Shown here: in pieces, positions 1 through 10,869 of the stretch | How positions within the stretch are numbered: the first letter of the stretch is position 1 | Layout: each line of letters begins with the position of its first letter | Notes under the pieces: generated by a model | Database searches by the model: none | Told to the model about the DNA's origin: nothing | What the model saw: the letters and a program-made list of their open reading frames with translations, nothing else | Source of the DNA: Sphaerulina vaccinii | Taxonomy: Eukaryota > Ascomycota > Dothideomycetes > Mycosphaerellales > Mycosphaerellaceae | Direction of reading: 5' to 3' | Length of the DNA stretch: 64,000 nucleotides | Assembly: GCA_022570795.1 (NCBI GenBank) | Contig: JAKUDP010000002.1 | Coordinates: 248,001-312,000, forward strand | Translations under genes and position numbers: made by a program

Positions 1-1
1 A

Positions 2-3000
2 GGCCAACGTCCGGCTGGTCTATCGAACAACAACTCCGGCTTGGACAACAACACCACGATCGGTCCTCCTCCGGCCCCAGCGGACAAGCGCCTGTTGTCT
101 GGAGGGAACAAAACCGGGAGACTGCCCGCCGCAACTGAGCACCACGAGCAGCGCAACGATATGTTGAACGCCAAATCTGGAAATCGGCGTGAACGTACCT
201 TTGTTGGTAGCATATGCGCGGCATGCGACGAGCCACTGGAGCACATTTTGCGCGGCGAACGTATCCTACAGCTGTCCTGCGGCCATGTGTCGCACGAAGC
301 ATGCTTCTATGAGTATATCAAGGAGTTTGAGGTTCAGAATTGCCCTTCATGTGACAAGCCGCTCGGATTCGACACCAACAGAGGTGGTAACATCGACTTT
401 GACAATCTGAATAAGCTCGTACGACAGTCCGCACAGACACCCGAACCGAGAGAATATGACCGCAGCCCAGATATGACTCCTGCACCATGGGAAGACGAGT
501 CTATTCGCCCATCGAGTCATGGAACACAACTGCCAATGCCGTCACTACCTTCAAGAGATCGTCTTCCTCCAGGCCAGGAACATCTCACCGATCGCCGATA
601 TAAACGATATACTGGCTCACATAGATCGCATGGCAGGAGTGGCAGTGACGATACTGGAGCCATTTCAAGTAACGGCTATCCTAATAGTCATCAGCGTGGC
701 AGCAGGCGTCCCGAGTATGATGCGGAATCCATGGAAGCGTCTGTGACCAGCCCGCAACACAAAGCCAAGAACGCAATACCTGCACCGCTAGTCACTGTCA
801 AGAGCGAATTTCCGACTCTTACCAAGTCACGCCATCAGCAGAGCTTGACTTGCCTGGTTACAGTCGAGGTAGTGGATGGTCAATGGCAAGCAAGCACATC
901 TAATCTTCTTCACCAACCTGGACCTTCCCCAATAGCAGAAGAGATTCTCGAACCACCTCCCAGATTACGGCCGTTCTCTATCCAAAGCAGGCCAGTTGAC
1001 AGCGTACATGAGGATACAGCATTGCAGCGCCTTCGAGAGGATCTGGCGCGACGAGTGGAGAACTGGCATGGACTGGAGTTTGAAAGGTTTGGCAGACTTG
1101 TTCTCCATGGAGTCCTTCGCGTGGGCAAAGATCGGCAGACTTGGCAGGAGCTAGAATGCTACTTGTTCAGCGAGATGTTGATCTGCGTGAAGGAGAAGAA
1201 ACTAGTCACCAACGGCAGTCAAACATGGGATGATACGGAAGGACCGAAGACGAAGACCCGGTGTACTCTGAAGGGCTCGATTCTGGTGAAGAAGCATCTC
1301 GATCAAGTGGAGACTTCTATTGAGCGCGACGTGTTGACACTGCAGCTCAGTGTGACCGAACTTCCAGCCTTCCATTTGCAATTCCACGATTCGGAGCAAC
1401 TCGATACATGGCGAAGGACCCTTCTCGACCTCGCGCGACCCGAACCACAATCACTCACATATGCTGAGTACGACCATGCCGCGTCTGCGGAAGAAGATTA
1501 CAACTACAGACGCGTGAAGAGGGAGTCATCGATACACTCATCATATGGCAGTCGATCGCAAGGTACTGCTCCTACTGAGTATACAAACTCACGATACGGT
1601 GCACAGGACTGGAGGTTGGGCGCTCCGTCACTGCATATACCAGTGGATATCGTTGTGGTGGTGCCAGTCACTCCTTCCATGCAAGGATCGAAGGTGAATG
1701 TGCTCCGCGACTCACTCCGCTTTATGGTAGCAAACCTAGGTGCTCGCGACCGTATGGGTCTGGTCACTTTTGGCTCTGGCAGTGGAGCGACTGCACTGGT
1801 CGGCATGACCACCAAAATCTGGAACGGATGGGCTAAAGCGATCGACTCGATTCGCCCAGTCGGTGTGAAGAATATCCGAGCGGATGTGGTCGATGGTGCC
1901 AATGTCGCCATTGACCTGCTGATGCAGCGAAGATCTTCTAGTCAGCTGTCGCATGTTGTGCTCATCAGCGACTCTTCAACGTCAGACCACGATAGCGTGG
2001 ACTTTGTGGTCTCTCGCGCCGAAGCTGCAAAGATCGCCATTCACTCTCTTGGCCTTGGCCTGACGCATAAGCCTGATACGATGGTTGCAATGTCGACCAA
2101 GACAAAGGCTAGCTACACATATGTCAAAGACTGGCTCATGCTTCGCGAGTCCTTGGCGGGCTGCTTGGGCTCTTTGCAGAGCATCTCTCACCAGAATGTC
2201 AAGGTGAAGCTTCGCTTGCCCGAAGGCTCGCCCGCCAAGTTCATCAAGATCAGCGGCGCAATCCAGATTACCAAGCGTGCTACTGGCAGAGATGCAGAAG
2301 CGTCGCTCGGAGACTTGCGCTTTGGCGACAAGCGCGACATCCTGGTACAGCTTGCGATCCAGCCAGACACTTCAACTCCTGACTCCATACCCTCAGATCC
2401 ATGGGAGAGCATGATTTCTGGCTTGGAGGCGCTGGGTCCGATCGAACAAGAGGAGTCCCGCACAGTGTCAGTCGAAGAACTACCATTGATACAGGCAGAC
2501 TTGACATGGGGCGATATCCAATGCGAGAGTAGTACAGCGCAATTACCTCGCCCATCCTTACTCGCGATCACAATGCTGCCCGCGCCTTCCAAGAAGCAGT
2601 CATTGCATCCTTTCACGCCTCCGATCCCTCCACATCCATCTGTTGTGCAACGACGTATGGAGCTACTCACTTCTGACATGCTTGCCCGCGCTCTGGGCCT
2701 CGTAGCCCGAGGTCAGAACGATCGTGCTCAGCATCTCCTCAGCGAGACACGATCCATACTCAAAGGACTCGGGAAGGGCGGTCTGCCACCACTTCCGACA
2801 CCTCCACCAACTGGTGCTCTTCCACCAACACCTATACAAGTAGACTCTGCGAGGAACTCGCCTCACGAATCAGGCTTCCCAATGCCACCACGTTCGCCGA
2901 ACCTATGCGAACCACAAAGCCCTATCAGCCCAGGTGGTGGCATCGACAGATCCGCCATGACTGCTCTCGATTCCGAACTGGAATCTAGCCTCGAGTGGAT

Positions 3001-3244
3001 CTGCCACCCAACAGTCTTTGGACGCGACACTCGCAAGTCAATCTTGCAAGCCATTGGCGTCATCAGCTCACAACGTGGCTATACCTTCCGAACACCCTCG
3101 GAAAGTCTCTGGGCACGACGAGTACCAGGGATCAAGAGGCTTGCCGATGCCAGTCTCAAGTGGCGCGAAGTCGGAGAAGATGGCGCTCTACTCGAAGTTT
3201 CTGAACCCAACACATCTACTGGATCTTTTCCTAACTATCGTTAA
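2..3244 (+). CDS. RING-PH-VWA scaffold protein, Ste5/Far1-like (5' partial)
   Basis: The frame is open from base 2, so the start lies outside the window; the first in-window start-like codon (41) is TTG. A RING-H2 finger is at about 215-352 (Cys pairs, then SCGHVSHEAC and CPSC). A PH domain lies at about 1090-1440 (LVLHGVLRVGK through the WRRTLLDL helix). A von Willebrand A domain lies at about 1640-2230, starting IPVDIVVVVPVTPSM, followed by a beta-rich segment. The VWA site lacks the first Asp of the DxSxS MIDAS, so metal binding is doubtful. RING + PH + VWA in this order is the architecture of yeast Ste5/Far1 pheromone MAPK scaffolds; a signalling scaffold at the membrane is inferred. The C-terminal region is proline-rich. 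Stop TAA at 3242. Confidence 0.8.
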   Translation, partial: GQRPAGLSNNNSGLDNNTTIGPPPAPADKRLLSGGNKTGRLPAATEHHEQRNDMLNAKSGNRRERTFVGSICAACDEPLEHILRGERILQLSCGHVSHEACFYEYIKEFEVQNCPSCDKPLGFDTNRGGNIDFDNLNKLVRQSAQTPEPREYDRSPDMTPAPWEDESIRPSSHGTQLPMPSLPSRDRLPPGQEHLTDRRYKRYTGSHRSHGRSGSDDTGAISSNGYPNSHQRGSRRPEYDAESMEASVTSPQHKAKNAIPAPLVTVKSEFPTLTKSRHQQSLTCLVTVEVVDGQWQASTSNLLHQPGPSPIAEEILEPPPRLRPFSIQSRPVDSVHEDTALQRLREDLARRVENWHGLEFERFGRLVLHGVLRVGKDRQTWQELECYLFSEMLICVKEKKLVTNGSQTWDDTEGPKTKTRCTLKGSILVKKHLDQVETSIERDVLTLQLSVTELPAFHLQFHDSEQLDTWRRTLLDLARPEPQSLTYAEYDHAASAEEDYNYRRVKRESSIHSSYGSRSQGTAPTEYTNSRYGAQDWRLGAPSLHIPVDIVVVVPVTPSMQGSKVNVLRDSLRFMVANLGARDRMGLVTFGSGSGATALVGMTTKIWNGWAKAIDSIRPVGVKNIRADVVDGANVAIDLLMQRRSSSQLSHVVLISDSSTSDHDSVDFVVSRAEAAKIAIHSLGLGLTHKPDTMVAMSTKTKASYTYVKDWLMLRESLAGCLGSLQSISHQNVKVKLRLPEGSPAKFIKISGAIQITKRATGRDAEASLGDLRFGDKRDILVQLAIQPDTSTPDSIPSDPWESMISGLEALGPIEQEESRTVSVEELPLIQADLTWGDIQCESSTAQLPRPSLLAITMLPAPSKKQSLHPFTPPIPPHPSVVQRRMELLTSDMLARALGLVARGQNDRAQHLLSETRSILKGLGKGGLPPLPTPPPTGALPPTPIQVDSARNSPHESGFPMPPRSPNLCEPQSPISPGGGIDRSAMTALDSELESSLEWICHPTVFGRDTRKSILQAIGVISSQRGYTFRTPSESLWARRVPGIKRLADASLKWREVGEDGALLEVSEPNTSTGSFPNYR

Positions 3245-3718
3245 ACATTCTCTGGAGATACCCCAACATGGCGGCCTCGTGGGAGAGGCTTGATGACCTT
3301 ATGACCAACACCTATTCTTCTGCAGACTCTATTCATTTGCTCCGGCGTGAGCATATCTGCGGAGTTTGCTGTGTACAGCTGCGCTTATCCCTTATGTGTG
3401 TGTTGATATGAGTGAGAGGAGTGACTTTCTTGCATAGCGACAGGATCTACAGTACAGGATGGGAGGCCGCAGTCGAGCGCTGCGTATGCGCGAGGATCTG
3501 AGATATGGAGTTCCAAATGTGTGATCAGATGCAATGCCATAGTAAGCCAACTGTTGATTATCTTGTATCGTTAGTTCTGTTCCTGCTCTGTTTTCTTACA
3601 AAGTTGCACCTTCCTCACATTTTCGCGCTAAATTGCTAGCGCGTACAGGGATCGCGTCTGCCTACCTCAACTTCACCTTCTGTCTGCACCACATCGCAAA
3701 TCAGGACACACTACCGCC
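3245..3718. other. intergenic, promoter side of the 2EXR gene
   Basis: 474 bases with no credible coding frame. It holds the 3' flank of the RING-PH-VWA gene and the 5' flank of the next gene. No repeat or RNA gene was recognised. Confidence 0.5.
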
Positions 3719-4738
3719 ATGGAGTCAGCCGGGGCAAGAAGGAAGGGCAAGAATGCAGCACAGGAACAGGCCACCCAGCCACCGTCAAAACAGTCTCTCA
3801 ACTCGAGCAACACTTCGCCAGCAGACATGCCGCGAAAGAGAGGAAAGAAGGCAGCACAGAAACCAGCTACTAGAGCAGAGCCAGAGCAGTCTCTCAGCTC
3901 GAGCGAAAGCCCGCCACCGAACATGCCAGAAACACAGGAGAGTACACCAACTCTCCTCGGAATCCCACCAGAGCTGCGTAATCGCATCTACTACGCCGCT
4001 CTCACCCGAAACAAGTTGCTTGACATCAACAATCCAGCCTTCCGCAAGCAACCAGCTCTCCTGAGTGTTTGCCGCCAGATTCGCACAGAAGCCATCGCAA
4101 TCTACTACACCGATAACAACTTCGACTATGAGTGCTGCAAGCTGGAGGGAACTAAAGTCTTGCCATTCTGTGAGCTTCAGAAGACGTACCGGGTCGACCA
4201 CAAAGTCAAGTTGCAAACCGTCATGTCAACAGAGCCAGACTACTTCGACTTAGAGAATCTGTTGGCCTGGCTAAAGGCCTACCACAAGGATGAGCAAGCT
4301 CCACGTACACCAAAGAAGTCGAAAATTGGCTGTCGGAAGTCGAAGAGATGCGTTTTGGATGCTTTCGACATGGTTGACGAGATGCGTCGAAGCCGCTGGC
4401 GCACTGTGAAGCGTTTGCTTTTTGCAACCATCCAGTTCACCCTTATGCAGGAAACAATACAGAATACGTTAGGCGACCAATCGGACTTTGACGAGATGGA
4501 GGATGCTCTTGAGGAAGGTGAGGTGAGGAGCTGGGAGACAAGTACCGGGCGGCTCACGAGGAGGCATTTTTCTAGAGGTGGGAGAGGCTCTATTGCACTG
4601 GCAGCAGGTCTGAGCTTCTTCGCGCTACGTTGCGGTGTCGCACAAGGGACACGAGACGAGGTGGCAAATGCTCCGCTTCTGCAAAGCATGGATGATGTCC
4701 AGACAACAAATGAAAAGGTGAGAACCAACTCATCGTAG
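3719..4738 (+). CDS. 2EXR (F-box-like) domain protein
   Basis: 339 aa in one exon, starting at ATG 3719 in a good context (CGCCATGG). A low-complexity Lys/Ser/Gln-rich N-terminus precedes the 2EXR signature, LLGIPPELRNRIYYAAL, then LLSVCRQIRTEAIAIYY at about 4045-4110. This short alpha-beta module is common in Dothideomycete genomes and is often compared with F-boxes; its biochemical role is not known. Three relatives lie at 36991, 37841 and 48065, with a fragment at 47638. The C-terminal half is unrecognised. The gene converges with the O-methyltransferase, with 90 bases between the stop codons. Confidence 0.75.
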   Translation: MESAGARRKGKNAAQEQATQPPSKQSLNSSNTSPADMPRKRGKKAAQKPATRAEPEQSLSSSESPPPNMPETQESTPTLLGIPPELRNRIYYAALTRNKLLDINNPAFRKQPALLSVCRQIRTEAIAIYYTDNNFDYECCKLEGTKVLPFCELQKTYRVDHKVKLQTVMSTEPDYFDLENLLAWLKAYHKDEQAPRTPKKSKIGCRKSKRCVLDAFDMVDEMRRSRWRTVKRLLFATIQFTLMQETIQNTLGDQSDFDEMEDALEEGEVRSWETSTGRLTRRHFSRGGRGSIALAAGLSFFALRCGVAQGTRDEVANAPLLQSMDDVQTTNEKVRTNSS

Positions 4739-4828
4739 TAAATTCAAAGAAGCATCTTTATGCTACATTGGAACTTTTCGTCTCTCATGTTCACCATCGT
4801 CCACAAGGCCGCCACTTCCACTCCTAAC

Positions 4829-6246
4829 CTAAACCTTCACAATCTCAATAACCTCATGAATCCCTCCAGTCTTCACAATCCTGTTCAACTTCAACCCCCC
4901 AACTTTTCCCACCAAAGCCTCCCACTGATCGCGACTCCTCTCAATACCATTCATAGTCATCATCAAAATATCCATCCTCCTATACTGCTGCTCGAGGAAA
5001 AGATCACCCTTCCCAGCATCAGGCATTACAGCATCATTCACAATAATGCGACTCTTAGGACCCATTGCCGAAACAATGTTGCGAAGGATTTGAATGCAAG
5101 AGTGATCAGGCCAGTCATGCATGATCATACGCATGAAATAGACTTCAGCGTTTTTGACGGGGTTGGGTTTGAAGAAGTCGTGGGCTTGCCATTGAAATCT
5201 GGGAGCGATGGAGGCAGGGCATGAGGCTTCGCCGTTCCAGATTGCTGAGGGGCGGTCTTGGACTATGCAGTGGATTTTAGGGTATGCGGTTGCGAGAGCT
5301 TTGGTGACTGGACCTTCGCCGCCTCCGACCTAGCATCAGGATCTCATCAGCATGCGTGTCTATGACACGTAGAAAGAGGTGTTCACTTACATCAACGATA
5401 ATCCCATCGCCAACAATACCCTCCCAATCATAGCCCTTGACCAGGTGATCTGTATTATACATAGGAGCCTTAGACACCTCTCATATACAATCACTCAAGA
5501 TCTCCAGACTTCTCCGGATGTTGCCTGTCATCATCATCAGCAATCAGCATCCATCACCCTCTCATCTTCCTGCAAAAGGCACGACACTACTTACCAAGAT
5601 ACTCCATAATACTAACCCCACCATACCCAATCGCCCCAGGAGCATGTTCCGGCAACTCAACCTCCTCCTTCCCAAACTTCTCAATACTCTCACAAAATTT
5701 CGGCACAGCTTCAATCTGATTCTCCACAACATTTCTACTAAAAGTGCTAACAGCAGGGATACCAAACTCATCACTCCTCAAAGCAAGAGAAAAAGACGTA
5801 TGAGCAATTTTCCCCAACTCAGGTTCACAAAACCACCGGCTGGTAAGCATACCGAATCTCAAGATCCTCTTCGTCTTCTCCACAGTTTGCAATCCAATAT
5901 TCTTACACAATTCCTCGTAGGAGATACTGTCTCCTGTTGGAGGGACATGATCCGCAATCCTCCAATGAGCGATGAAATGTTGCGGGATGAGTTCGAGACC
6001 TTCTCCGCCCAAGTAGAAACCCGAATCACTAGGCCAACCAGCAAGTAACTGTAACTCTCTAGCCTTCGTCATCAGTTGTAACCTCGCAGCTTGAACTTCA
6101 GGCGGAGCTTCAGCTGGAAAGTGTTGAGGAGAGTCCGTGGAGAAGGTGGGTTGAGGATGTCCATTATCTTCAAGCCATTGAGTGACAATAGCAGTAGATG
6201 CTGAGATTTCGGCGGCGAAAGTGTCTAGTAGTCTTGAGTCTGCCAT
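4829..6246 (-). CDS. SAM-dependent O-methyltransferase (COMT-like), three exons
   Basis: Model: 6246-5595, 5479-5391, 5329-4829, giving 413 aa, a normal size for fungal class-II O-methyltransferases. Start is ATG 6246; the open frame to 6273 begins with GTG. Exon 1 encodes the N-terminal dimerisation and substrate-binding half. The SAM motif VDVGGGEG is rebuilt exactly across intron 2 (5390-5330, GTAAGT..TAG). Exon 3 carries MHDWPDHSC, with the presumed catalytic His. Such enzymes methylate hydroxyls of secondary metabolites; no biosynthetic cluster surrounds this one. The intron 1 acceptor is uncertain: upstream of 5479 the frame has a stop, and about 15 expected residues seem missing, so damage in this spot is possible. 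Confidence 0.75.
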
Positions 6247-7308
6247 AGTGCTTTGCTCTGGCTGAGTTGACACGAGGTGGTGGGTCTTGCAGACTCTTCG
6301 AATAGGTCTGTTCCGATATGTGTCTGGCAGTCAGCAGTTCCGCTGATATATGTACTTTCTTCTCAATCCTTCAATCTGCTTAGGAGCTCAGGGCTAGCAT
6401 TGGGCTTTGATGATTTGAGACGTGAAGTTCTGGTTTCCGGATGCGGATGTCAGCATATTGTCGCTCGGTAGCTGCTTCATGTGTTCCTGGGTCTGGGATC
6501 TGATGGAAACGAAAGCCCTTGCATCTTGGAGCATTGGCAACCGCGCGCGAGTCGACCGGTGTATTGTTCTCGATCTTCATACTGTTGACATAGGGCAACT
6601 GACATGGTGCCTTCCGTAGCTTCAGCATAACCCAGCTACGGATGAGGTGGAAGTCGAGTGGAGGCCAGTATACGTGCGAAAGTGTTGGAGAGTAGTGTCA
6701 CGCAGAGGATGCGGCCGAGTGTGTAGAAGTATATTACTTTTCGCGACACAACATACTAGCTAAGAAGTCTGGGTATTGCTGCCTGCACATACGCTGCTCA
6801 CACTTGAATGTTCCTCAACACGCTTCCAAACATAAGATACAAATGAAAGAGACTACTCCGTGAGACTATCGATGAGTGGATGGCTGCCGCGATGGCTGGT
6901 CCCAGACAGAGGTCTGCGCTCGCGCTCGCGTTCATCGATAGTCTCAGTTGGACCCATGCTCGTGGTTCTGCTCTCACGTTCATCGATAGTCTCAGTTAGA
7001 CCGGTGCTCGTGCTCGCGATTCCGCTGTCAGTCAAACCGCGGGTTGTCCCAGTCACACTGCTGTCCACGGATGGAAGCACACCCAATCCTGCAGGGGCTC
7101 TTTGATGATTTTCTGTACGATAGGACCCCATAACACTGTCGTAGTCCTGAGTCGCCTGATCACACATACAAGGCTGGCAGTGTCGCTCGTGTGGGTTGCC
7201 GCGCTTCTTGTATGGGCTTTGCTTGACACCCCCGCTCGGACAGCCAATGCAGTGTATGATATTCGAGCACTCCCTTCTCGTACGATCTGGACTCTTCGGC
7301 ACACCTTT
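6247..7308. other. intergenic between O-methyltransferase and septin 3' end
   Basis: About 1.06 kb. The part next to 7308 should be septin 3' UTR; the part next to 6247 is the O-methyltransferase promoter. A 48-bp duplication lies at 6931-7018. A minus-strand frame at 7302-6853 (149 codons) starts with GTG and has only low-complexity repeats, so it was not called. Confidence 0.5.
6931..7018. repeat. 48-bp tandem duplication
   Basis: Two copies starting with TTCATCGATAGTCTCAGTT at 6931 and 6979. The core appears inverted at 6861-6875 (TGAGACTATCGATGA), so the transcript could fold into alternative stems. Just downstream of the septin gene. Confidence 0.75.
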
Positions 7309-8537
7309 CTAGGCATGCGCTCCATCGACCGCTTCATCGTCCTCGTTAAGGTTTGGGTGGATTGGTGTGTGCTCGCGTCCCATGCGGCTTTCGAGCTCCT
7401 TGAGTTGCGACTCGCGAGCCAACAGTTCTTGCCTCTTCTCGTTGATCTCACGCTGCACCTTGATCTCAATCTCACGCAGCTTCTCCTCTTCGCGGCGCAG
7501 TTGCTCCTCCTTGAGGCGGACGGATTGTGATGCAAGCGACTGTGGGTCCAGGCTGTCGCTCTCGGTGGTGATTCCAGATGCTTCGTTGGCGCTGGCAACA
7601 CTCTTGGACAGCTTCTCGGTACGGTAGTTCTCGTAGAGGAAGTCGTGGGTGATCTCCTTGAGATCTGCCAAGTGGGAGTGCAAAAGCGCGGAGCGAATGG
7701 CGAGGAAGTCGCTGTGCTTGGGGTTCTCTACCTCGACCACTCCCCATGGGTACTGACGAGCGCGAATGCGGCGTCCCTCGAGCTCGATCACGTCCTCGGA
7801 TCCGACAATGGCGAATGGCATCAAGCCTCGCAGCTCGGCGTTCTCCTCGACGGTGTCCTCGTCGTCCTCCTCGATATCGTATGGGAAGTTGTAGACTGGG
7901 ATGCGGTAGTGCTCGATATCCTCCATGATCAGCTTCTTGCTCTCTGCAACCTCGTACTGTGTAAGCGAGTCGGCCTTTCCAATGACTGGGATGACGTTGA
8001 CGCGAGGGCTGAGGCGGCGCATGAGTTCAATATCGAGTTCGCGAAGTCCGTGACCTAAGACACTGTCAGTATGTGCTTCTGGCTGAAAGTGGCGCACAAC
8101 GTACCTGTTGGCTGGATGAAGTAGAGGAGCACATGGACTCTGTTGTCACGGAATCGCGGGTTACGCTTGATTCTGCTCTCCTCGGCCAAAATGTCATCGT
8201 ACTGCCTCTCCAGGAAAGACACTATCTCGTGGAAAGAGGCCTCGTTGTCGATGCTATCGCCGAAGCCTGGTGTGTCGACAATGGTCAACGACACGCGGGT
8301 TCCTTCCTCATCGAGCTCCAGCTCCACTGTGACTGGCTTGATCTTGACGCCTTCCTCAATGTGTGCGGTTGTTGGGTCATCCGCGTCCATTGGCTGCAAG
8401 ACCTGGCGGCCACACAGAGTGTTGACAAAGGTGGTTCTGCCAGTGCCGGAAGCACCACAGACCATCAAGCAGAACTGGATTCCCTTCTTGACATTCTTCT
8501 TGCGGCGCAGCTTGATGTGGGAGGTGGAGGTAGACAT
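7309..8537 (-). CDS. aspA: septin, Cdc11/AspA class
   Basis: Exons 8537-8105 and 8054-7309 with a 50-nt intron (GTACGT..TTAG) splitting PTG|HGLREL; 392 aa. Start is ATG 8537 (MSTSTSHIKLRRKKNVKKG): a basic stretch expected to bind membrane lipid, then the P-loop GASGTGRTT, G3 DTPGFGD and G4 GKAD. Next come the septin unique element (RARQYPWGVVEVEN) and a C-terminal coiled coil rich in Glu/Arg (about 7560-7370). The P-loop has Arg where most GTPases have Lys, as known for the Cdc11 group, which sits at septin filament ends and is thought not to hydrolyse GTP. Role: filaments and rings at septa and hyphal tips. The frame is open upstream but has no better ATG. Divergent from the PROPPIN gene. 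Confidence 0.93.
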
Positions 8538-9312
8538 GTTGGCGGTGCTAGCAAACGAGTTCGAGCGCCAGGAGGCTATCCTGAAAGCTGTCCTCGGAGT
8601 GGTGGCGGGGGCGCTTGAAGTGGTGGTGAGCTGGGAGGGGGTAGTATCAGTATGAGTTGGATGTTGATGTCGAAGTTGCAGTCGACGTGGCTTTGAGGGA
8701 GGAGAAGTGGTCCCAAATTGCGCGGCCAATGGCTTTCCAGGGTCAAACTCACCAGTGCTCAAGGACGACGAAGTCTCTGTCGTCGCGCGGCGTGTAGAAT
8801 GTCTGTTTGTTGTTGTTGACCACGTGCAGAAGATGCTGCAAGAGTCAGATGAACGTGGGAGTATGGATGGGAGAGTGCAACGGGAAACTGTCTTCGATGA
8901 GAACCGCGACTGCTGGGAAAGGTGGAAGGAAGTCGCAAAGGGGGCAGTCACGCAGGGATCACGCTTGGCGCATTCGGCTACAACCGATTGGGATTTTGCG
9001 GAGGCGCTAGTGCCCTCTACTCCACTTTAGCATGTGATGTGCGAAACGTTCATCTTCTGATTGTATTGTCACCTGAGACTACTTCTTCTACTTATACTGT
9101 GCCGGTCTTTGTTGACACAGGCAGCAAGATTCAGAGTATACCGCTCGACTTAACTTGTTGTCCAGCAGTCTGTTTTGCCCTGTACCACCAATTCCGGCAC
9201 TTGAGATACGCCACAAGATATGGCAGAGAGGTGAAGATCTCAGCCTCAGACGCACAGAGCGTAGACCAGGGACATATGCCTGTCGTCCCGATCTCATCAT
9301 CTTCGAAGCGCC
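8538..9312. promoter_or_regulatory. divergent promoter region, septin / PROPPIN
   Basis: 775 bases between two head-to-head start codons. The septin side includes a long leader with possible 5'UTR splice sites. No RNA gene or repeat was seen. Confidence 0.5.
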
Positions 9313-10869
9313 ATGAACGCGCGCCAGGCGATTCAGCCTTCTACAACACCAAATGTCCTGTCAGTATCCTGTTCGATAACAGGAAGACGATTCGCAGTTG
9401 GTCTCAGCGATGGCTTTCGAACATTGCGAACAGACAACTGCCTTGTTGCGCACCAGCCAGATCCACCAGTCGACTGTGCTGCGACAATAGCAGAGACCTT
9501 GGACGACCGGTATTGTGCGTTTGTGTCCAAATATCCGTCTAAGAATGTGGGGCGGAACGTGGTGTGCTTCTGGGACGGAGTATTAGGGAGGGTGCTGAAC
9601 TCCTTTGATATGAAGGAGCCAATCTTGGGCTTACGACTGACTTCGAAATGGATGGCTGTCATCCTCCAGGAAAGAACAGTGCTCTTTCAGTACCAAGAAC
9701 TCAAACCAGAAGCACGTTCTTCTACACCACAGGATGACAGCAAGTCAGATCAAGCTGAGTTTGAATCTGAAGAGCCGGCCAGAGCGCTCAACCTTGCGCA
9801 CTCCATCTACCCGACCTCCATAAACACATACGCAGTAGCTGCTCTGTCTAACGAGCTGCTGGTGTTGCCTGCACAGACTATAGGTCAAGTCCAGCTGGTG
9901 ACACTGGGAAACGACACTGGTATGACCCGCACGAAGCGAGTGCTCAAGGCTCACAACTCATCGCTGCGATGCATTGCGCTCTCCCCAGACGGCTCGCTTC
10001 TGGCTACCACGAGCCAGCAAGGCACACTGGTTCGTGTCTACAGTACAAGAACAACAGACAGAATTGCCGAATTCCGACGTGGCATGGATCACTCCATTAT
10101 CTACAGCTTAGCGTTCAGCACCGGCAACAGGTTTGTAGCTTCGACCAGCGACAAAGGCACACTCCATGTCTTTGATCTCAAGCCGAACAATCCAGCGACT
10201 CCGGCCATTCATGCTGCAGACCGCGGAGTCAAGGAGCAAGCGCACAAAAGACACTCTTCATATGCTCATCATCGTTTGTCAGCTGGAGGAGGTTATGACC
10301 AAGACTCGCACTCTGGTATCTCGGTAGGTCGCTCGTCTCCTGCACCATCTACAGCAATTGGCGGTGGTCCTGGCACATATCATGGCGGCAGCGTACAAGA
10401 ATACTATCACCTTCGACCAATTCCAGCAGCAGCAGTGCCACCGGCGCAAGATGGTGCTTTCGGAGCTATGGCAGCCCTGAAAGCAGCACCATTCATGCCT
10501 CAAGCTGTCCGCGATGTTCGCAGTGTTGCATCAGCTCCTTTCTACACGGGGAATGAGAAACCACATTGGCAAGGCCGTGCGCCACATACGGAGACAACCA
10601 CGCCCGGTGGCAGCAAGATGAAGGTGAAGATGGAAGTCCTGCCGCTTCCCAACGACCCAAGTGGAAAGCCGCCGAAAGGAATCATTACCTTTGCACCCGT
10701 CTCCAAGGATGCGACAGATGACAGTGGTGCTGTCATATACGTGATTGGTGGAGGCAGTGATGCTCGATGGGAGCAGTTCGAGCTTGTTCAATCTTCTTCT
10801 GGCGATGGCACTTGGAGGCTGATCAACCGAGGTTTTCGAAGATACCTTACACGACAGTTCACGGACTGA
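9313..10869 (+). CDS. PROPPIN WD-repeat phosphoinositide-binding protein (Atg18/Hsv2 family)
   Basis: 518 aa in one exon from ATG 9313. WD-like blades are visible, for example ALSPDGSLLATTSQQGTLV and FSTGNRFVASTSDKGTLHVF. Between them is FRRG (about 10070-10081), the L/FRRG motif that binds PI3P and PI(3,5)P2 in PROPPINs. The N-terminal blades (CFWDG, ILGLRLTSKWMAVIL) resemble the Hsv2/WIPI3-4 branch more than Atg18 itself. Linkers rich in Ser/Ala/Gly, about 10200-10700, lengthen the protein beyond the usual 350-450 aa. Expected role: autophagy, micronucleophagy or endosome/vacuole membrane trafficking. The exact paralogue is not settled. Confidence 0.85.
   Translation: MNARQAIQPSTTPNVLSVSCSITGRRFAVGLSDGFRTLRTDNCLVAHQPDPPVDCAATIAETLDDRYCAFVSKYPSKNVGRNVVCFWDGVLGRVLNSFDMKEPILGLRLTSKWMAVILQERTVLFQYQELKPEARSSTPQDDSKSDQAEFESEEPARALNLAHSIYPTSINTYAVAALSNELLVLPAQTIGQVQLVTLGNDTGMTRTKRVLKAHNSSLRCIALSPDGSLLATTSQQGTLVRVYSTRTTDRIAEFRRGMDHSIIYSLAFSTGNRFVASTSDKGTLHVFDLKPNNPATPAIHAADRGVKEQAHKRHSSYAHHRLSAGGGYDQDSHSGISVGRSSPAPSTAIGGGPGTYHGGSVQEYYHLRPIPAAAVPPAQDGAFGAMAALKAAPFMPQAVRDVRSVASAPFYTGNEKPHWQGRAPHTETTTPGGSKMKVKMEVLPLPNDPSGKPPKGIITFAPVSKDATDDSGAVIYVIGGGSDARWEQFELVQSSSGDGTWRLINRGFRRYLTRQFTD

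Noticed and set aside
6853..7302. 149-codon minus frame after the septin gene
   Set aside because: Starts with GTG, begins 7 bases after the septin stop, and its repeats come from the 48-bp duplication; better read as 3' UTR.
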